A DNA stretch of 15,914 nt from Acidimicrobiaceae bacterium (GTDB lineage: Bacteria > Actinomycetota > Acidimicrobiia > Acidimicrobiales > UBA8592). The notes under the pieces are model-generated. The model was not told where the DNA came from. It searched no databases and saw only the letters and a program-made list of their open reading frames with translations. Positions 13,997 to 15,914 of the stretch are shown piece by piece (position 1 is the first letter of the stretch; each line of letters opens with the position of its first letter). Position numbers and translations under genes: made by a program. The stretch covers positions 1 through 15,914 of the forward strand of contig PAZD01000062.1 in the NCBI GenBank assembly GCA_002715405.1, written 5' to 3'.

Positions 13997-14992
13997 ATGA
14001 TCAATAATAGTTGTATATTTGTTTCAGGTGGCACAGGTTCTTTTGGAAAAATGTTTGTTAATTATATAATTAAAAATTTTAAGCCAAAAAAATTAATTAT
14101 TTATTCAAGAGACGAATTAAAACAAATGCAAATGAAAGATGAACTCAATTCAAAAAAAAAATATTTGCGATTTTTTATTGGAGATATAAGAGACGAAGAT
14201 AGACTGGAAATTGCATTGCAAGGAGTTGATTATGTTTTTCACGCTGCAGCCATGAAACAAGTTGATACCTCTGAATATAATCCAACAGAATGCATTAATA
14301 CTAATATACACGGAACAAATAATCTCATAAAGGCATCACAAAAAAATAATGTTAAAAAATTTATTTCTTTATCGACTGATAAAGCTGTAAACCCAATTAA
14401 TTTGTATGGAGCAACAAAACTTGCAGCTGATAAACTTGTAGTAGCGGCTAACAATATGTACAGCAATAAACTCACTAGATTTTCAGTTGTAAGATATGGA
14501 AATGTTATAAATTCAAGAGGTTCTGTAATACCTTATTTTAAAGAATTATTAAAAAATGGAGCAAAACACTTACCATTAACAGATAAAAAAATGACAAGAT
14601 TTTGGATCACACTGGATCAAAGCGCAGTATTTGTTTTGAGATGTCTTAAGTTAATGAGGGGTGGAGAAGTTTTTGTGCCAAAGATTCCTTCTTCAAAAGT
14701 CTATGATGTCTGTAAAGCAATTGATAAAAAAATTAACATTAAACTGATTGGAAAAAGACCTGGTGAAAAATTAAATGAAACTTTGTGTTCAAAAGAAATG
14801 TCATTTAATACAATAGAATTCAAAAATTATTTTGTTGTTACTCCTGGTATTGAATTCTTTGATGGAAATATAAATTATTTACTAAGTAAAGAAAATGAAA
14901 AAGGAAAAAAAGTCAGAGAAAATTTTGAATATTCTTCTGATAATAACAAACAGATTTTAAGTATTAAAAGTTTAAGAAAACTTATAACTTAA
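13997..14992 (+). CDS. pseB: UDP-GlcNAc 4,6-dehydratase (inverting), PseB
   Basis: First enzyme of CMP-pseudaminic acid synthesis: it converts UDP-GlcNAc to UDP-2-acetamido-2,6-dideoxy-beta-L-arabino-hexos-4-ulose, inverting C5. Seen: extended-SDR cofactor loop SGGTGSFG (10-17), FIGDIRD (60-66), FHAAAMKQVDTSEYNPTECI (81-100) and NTNIHG (101-106), which are hallmark PseB/FlaA1 stretches; LSTDKAVNPINLYGATKLA (125-143) with D128, K129, Y137 and K141 as the catalytic set; and KMTRFWIT (198-205). Length 331 residues matches PseB (around 330). The next gene, pseC, starts three bases after the stop, so the two are an operon pair. Better conserved than the surrounding genes. Confidence in PseB rather than a retaining 4,6-dehydratase rests on length, motifs and the pseC neighbour. 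Confidence 0.93.
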   Translation: MINNSCIFVSGGTGSFGKMFVNYIIKNFKPKKLIIYSRDELKQMQMKDELNSKKKYLRFFIGDIRDEDRLEIALQGVDYVFHAAAMKQVDTSEYNPTECINTNIHGTNNLIKASQKNNVKKFISLSTDKAVNPINLYGATKLAADKLVVAANNMYSNKLTRFSVVRYGNVINSRGSVIPYFKELLKNGAKHLPLTDKKMTRFWITLDQSAVFVLRCLKLMRGGEVFVPKIPSSKVYDVCKAIDKKINIKLIGKRPGEKLNETLCSKEMSFNTIEFKNYFVVTPGIEFFDGNINYLLSKENEKGKKVRENFEYSSDNNKQILSIKSLRKLIT

Positions 14993-14995
14993 TAA

Positions 14996-15914
14996 ATGCT
15001 TTATTATAACAAACAGTCAATATCATTATCTGATATTAAATCTGTTACAAAAGCCTTAAAAAAAGATTTGATTACAAGGGGCAATTTATCAATTGAGTTT
15101 GAAAAAAAAATTTCATATTTCGTAAATTCAAAGTTTGCCGTTAGCTTTAACAGCGCTAGTAGTGCTTTAACTGCATCATGTTTTGCTTTAGGTTTAAAAA
15201 AAAATGACTTAGTTTGGACGGTCCCAAATACATTCGTATCTACTGCTTCATGTGCATTACATTTTTCTGCAGAAATAGATTTTGTTGATATAGAAAAAAA
15301 ATATAAAAATATTTGTGTGTCTAGTTTAGAGGAAAAACTTATTAGTGCGAAAAAAAAAAATAAATTACCAAAAGTAATAATTACAGTGCACTATGGTGGC
15401 CAACCACCCGAACAGGAAAAAATATTTAATATGTCAAAAAAATATGGTTTTAAAATCATTGAGGATGCCTCTCATTCACTTGGGGCATCAAGAAAAAAAC
15501 AACTAGTAGGATCATGCAAGTGGTCGGATATTGTTGTTTCAAGTTTTCATCCTGTAAAAACAATTACTACAGGTGAAGGAGGTATTGCATTTAGTAATAA
15601 TTTTAATTTTGATCACAAATTAAGATTATATAGAAATAATGGAATTGAGAGAGATTCAAGATATTTAAAAAAAAAAACTAATGAAAAATTTTATTATGAA
15701 CAGCATTTCTTAGGACATAATTTTCATATGCCAGATATTAATGCTTCATTAGGAATTTCTCAATTAAAAAGAATAAATAAATTTATTGATAAAAGAAAAA
15801 AAATATTTAATTACTACAATAAATATTTAAATGATCATAATTTAATTCTTCCATCAATAAATAAATTTAATAATTCTTCATATCATTTATATGTTTGTAA
15901 TTTAAAAAATAATA
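14996..15914 (+). CDS. pseC: PseC aminotransferase, 3' end beyond the window
   Basis: UDP-4-amino-4,6-dideoxy-N-acetyl-beta-L-altrosamine transaminase, the PLP-dependent second step of the pseudaminic-acid route, acting on the PseB product. The frame is open from the ATG at 14996 to the window end (306 residues seen; the family is usually about 380-390, so the last fifth is missing). Seen: RQS-like start LYYNKQSIS; RGNLSIEFEKKI; FNSASSALTA (51-60); the PseC-typical VWTVPNTFVSTASCAL (73-88); VHYGGQP (131-137); EDASHSLGA (156-164) with D157 pairing with the PLP ring; SFHPVKTITTGEGG (183-196) with K188 as the PLP Schiff-base lysine; and YYEQHFLGHNFHMPDINASL (233-252). The gap to pseB is three bases. 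Two 11-A runs (15350-15360, 15667-15677) fall inside it and are both in frame. Confidence 0.93.
   Translation, partial: MLYYNKQSISLSDIKSVTKALKKDLITRGNLSIEFEKKISYFVNSKFAVSFNSASSALTASCFALGLKKNDLVWTVPNTFVSTASCALHFSAEIDFVDIEKKYKNICVSSLEEKLISAKKKNKLPKVIITVHYGGQPPEQEKIFNMSKKYGFKIIEDASHSLGASRKKQLVGSCKWSDIVVSSFHPVKTITTGEGGIAFSNNFNFDHKLRLYRNNGIERDSRYLKKKTNEKFYYEQHFLGHNFHMPDINASLGISQLKRINKFIDKRKKIFNYYNKYLNDHNLILPSINKFNNSSYHLYVCNLKNN

Noticed and set aside
1..15914. Insertion sequence, integrase, att site, CRISPR array or tRNA that could mark a mobile island
   Set aside because: None was seen on either strand; exchange in this locus is suggested only by remnants and gene mix.

Overview
The window is a very AT-rich stretch of bacterial chromosome. 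It has short intergenic gaps, overlapping genes, long A and T runs and a TonB-dependent outer-membrane receptor, so the cell is Gram-negative. These traits, the streamlined layout and a dense block of surface-glycan genes suggest a marine, genome-reduced alphaproteobacterium of the SAR11/HIMB59 type. That placement is an inference from style and gene content; the window has no rRNA or other phylogenetic marker.

Layout. (1) 1-1977: a BtuB-like TonB-dependent receptor, followed directly by a second, different receptor C-terminal tail in another frame. (2) 1978-2731: a small graveyard around a MOSC-domain gene. A 55-bp leader is present twice, once before an intact gmhA-like gene and once before a decayed, internally deleted gmhA relative. 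(3) 2732-4937 (+): GmhA-like isomerase, sulfotransferase, and a NeuB-family synthase lacking the usual C-terminal SAF domain. (4) 4934-7538 (-): tight operon of a PtmA-like SDR, a Gfo/Idh/MocA oxidoreductase and a TIM-barrel sugar isomerase/epimerase. (5) 7577-10146 (+): CMP-sugar synthase-like cytidylyltransferase, a GT29 (sialyltransferase-type) glycosyltransferase and a 6-phosphogluconolactonase-family protein. (6) 10133-11191 (-): a second sulfotransferase. (7) 11256-15914 (+): a PglK/MsbA-type ABC flippase split by a frameshift in an 11-A run, a third sulfotransferase, pseB, and pseC cut off by the window end.

Taken together this is a nonulosonic-acid (sialic-acid-like) surface glycan locus. 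Sugar-phosphate isomerases and oxidoreductases would build an unusual sugar precursor. The NeuB-family enzyme would condense it with phosphoenolpyruvate, the cytidylyltransferase would activate it as a CMP-sugar, and the GT29 enzyme would transfer it. The ABC protein would flip a lipid-linked glycan, and up to three sulfotransferases would decorate it. PseB and PseC begin a separate UDP-GlcNAc-derived pseudaminic-acid-type route, so two nonulosonate-type pathways appear to meet here. The exact sugar cannot be read from sequence. No tRNA, rRNA, CRISPR array, transposase or integrase was seen, and no gene-free stretch exceeds 300 bases.
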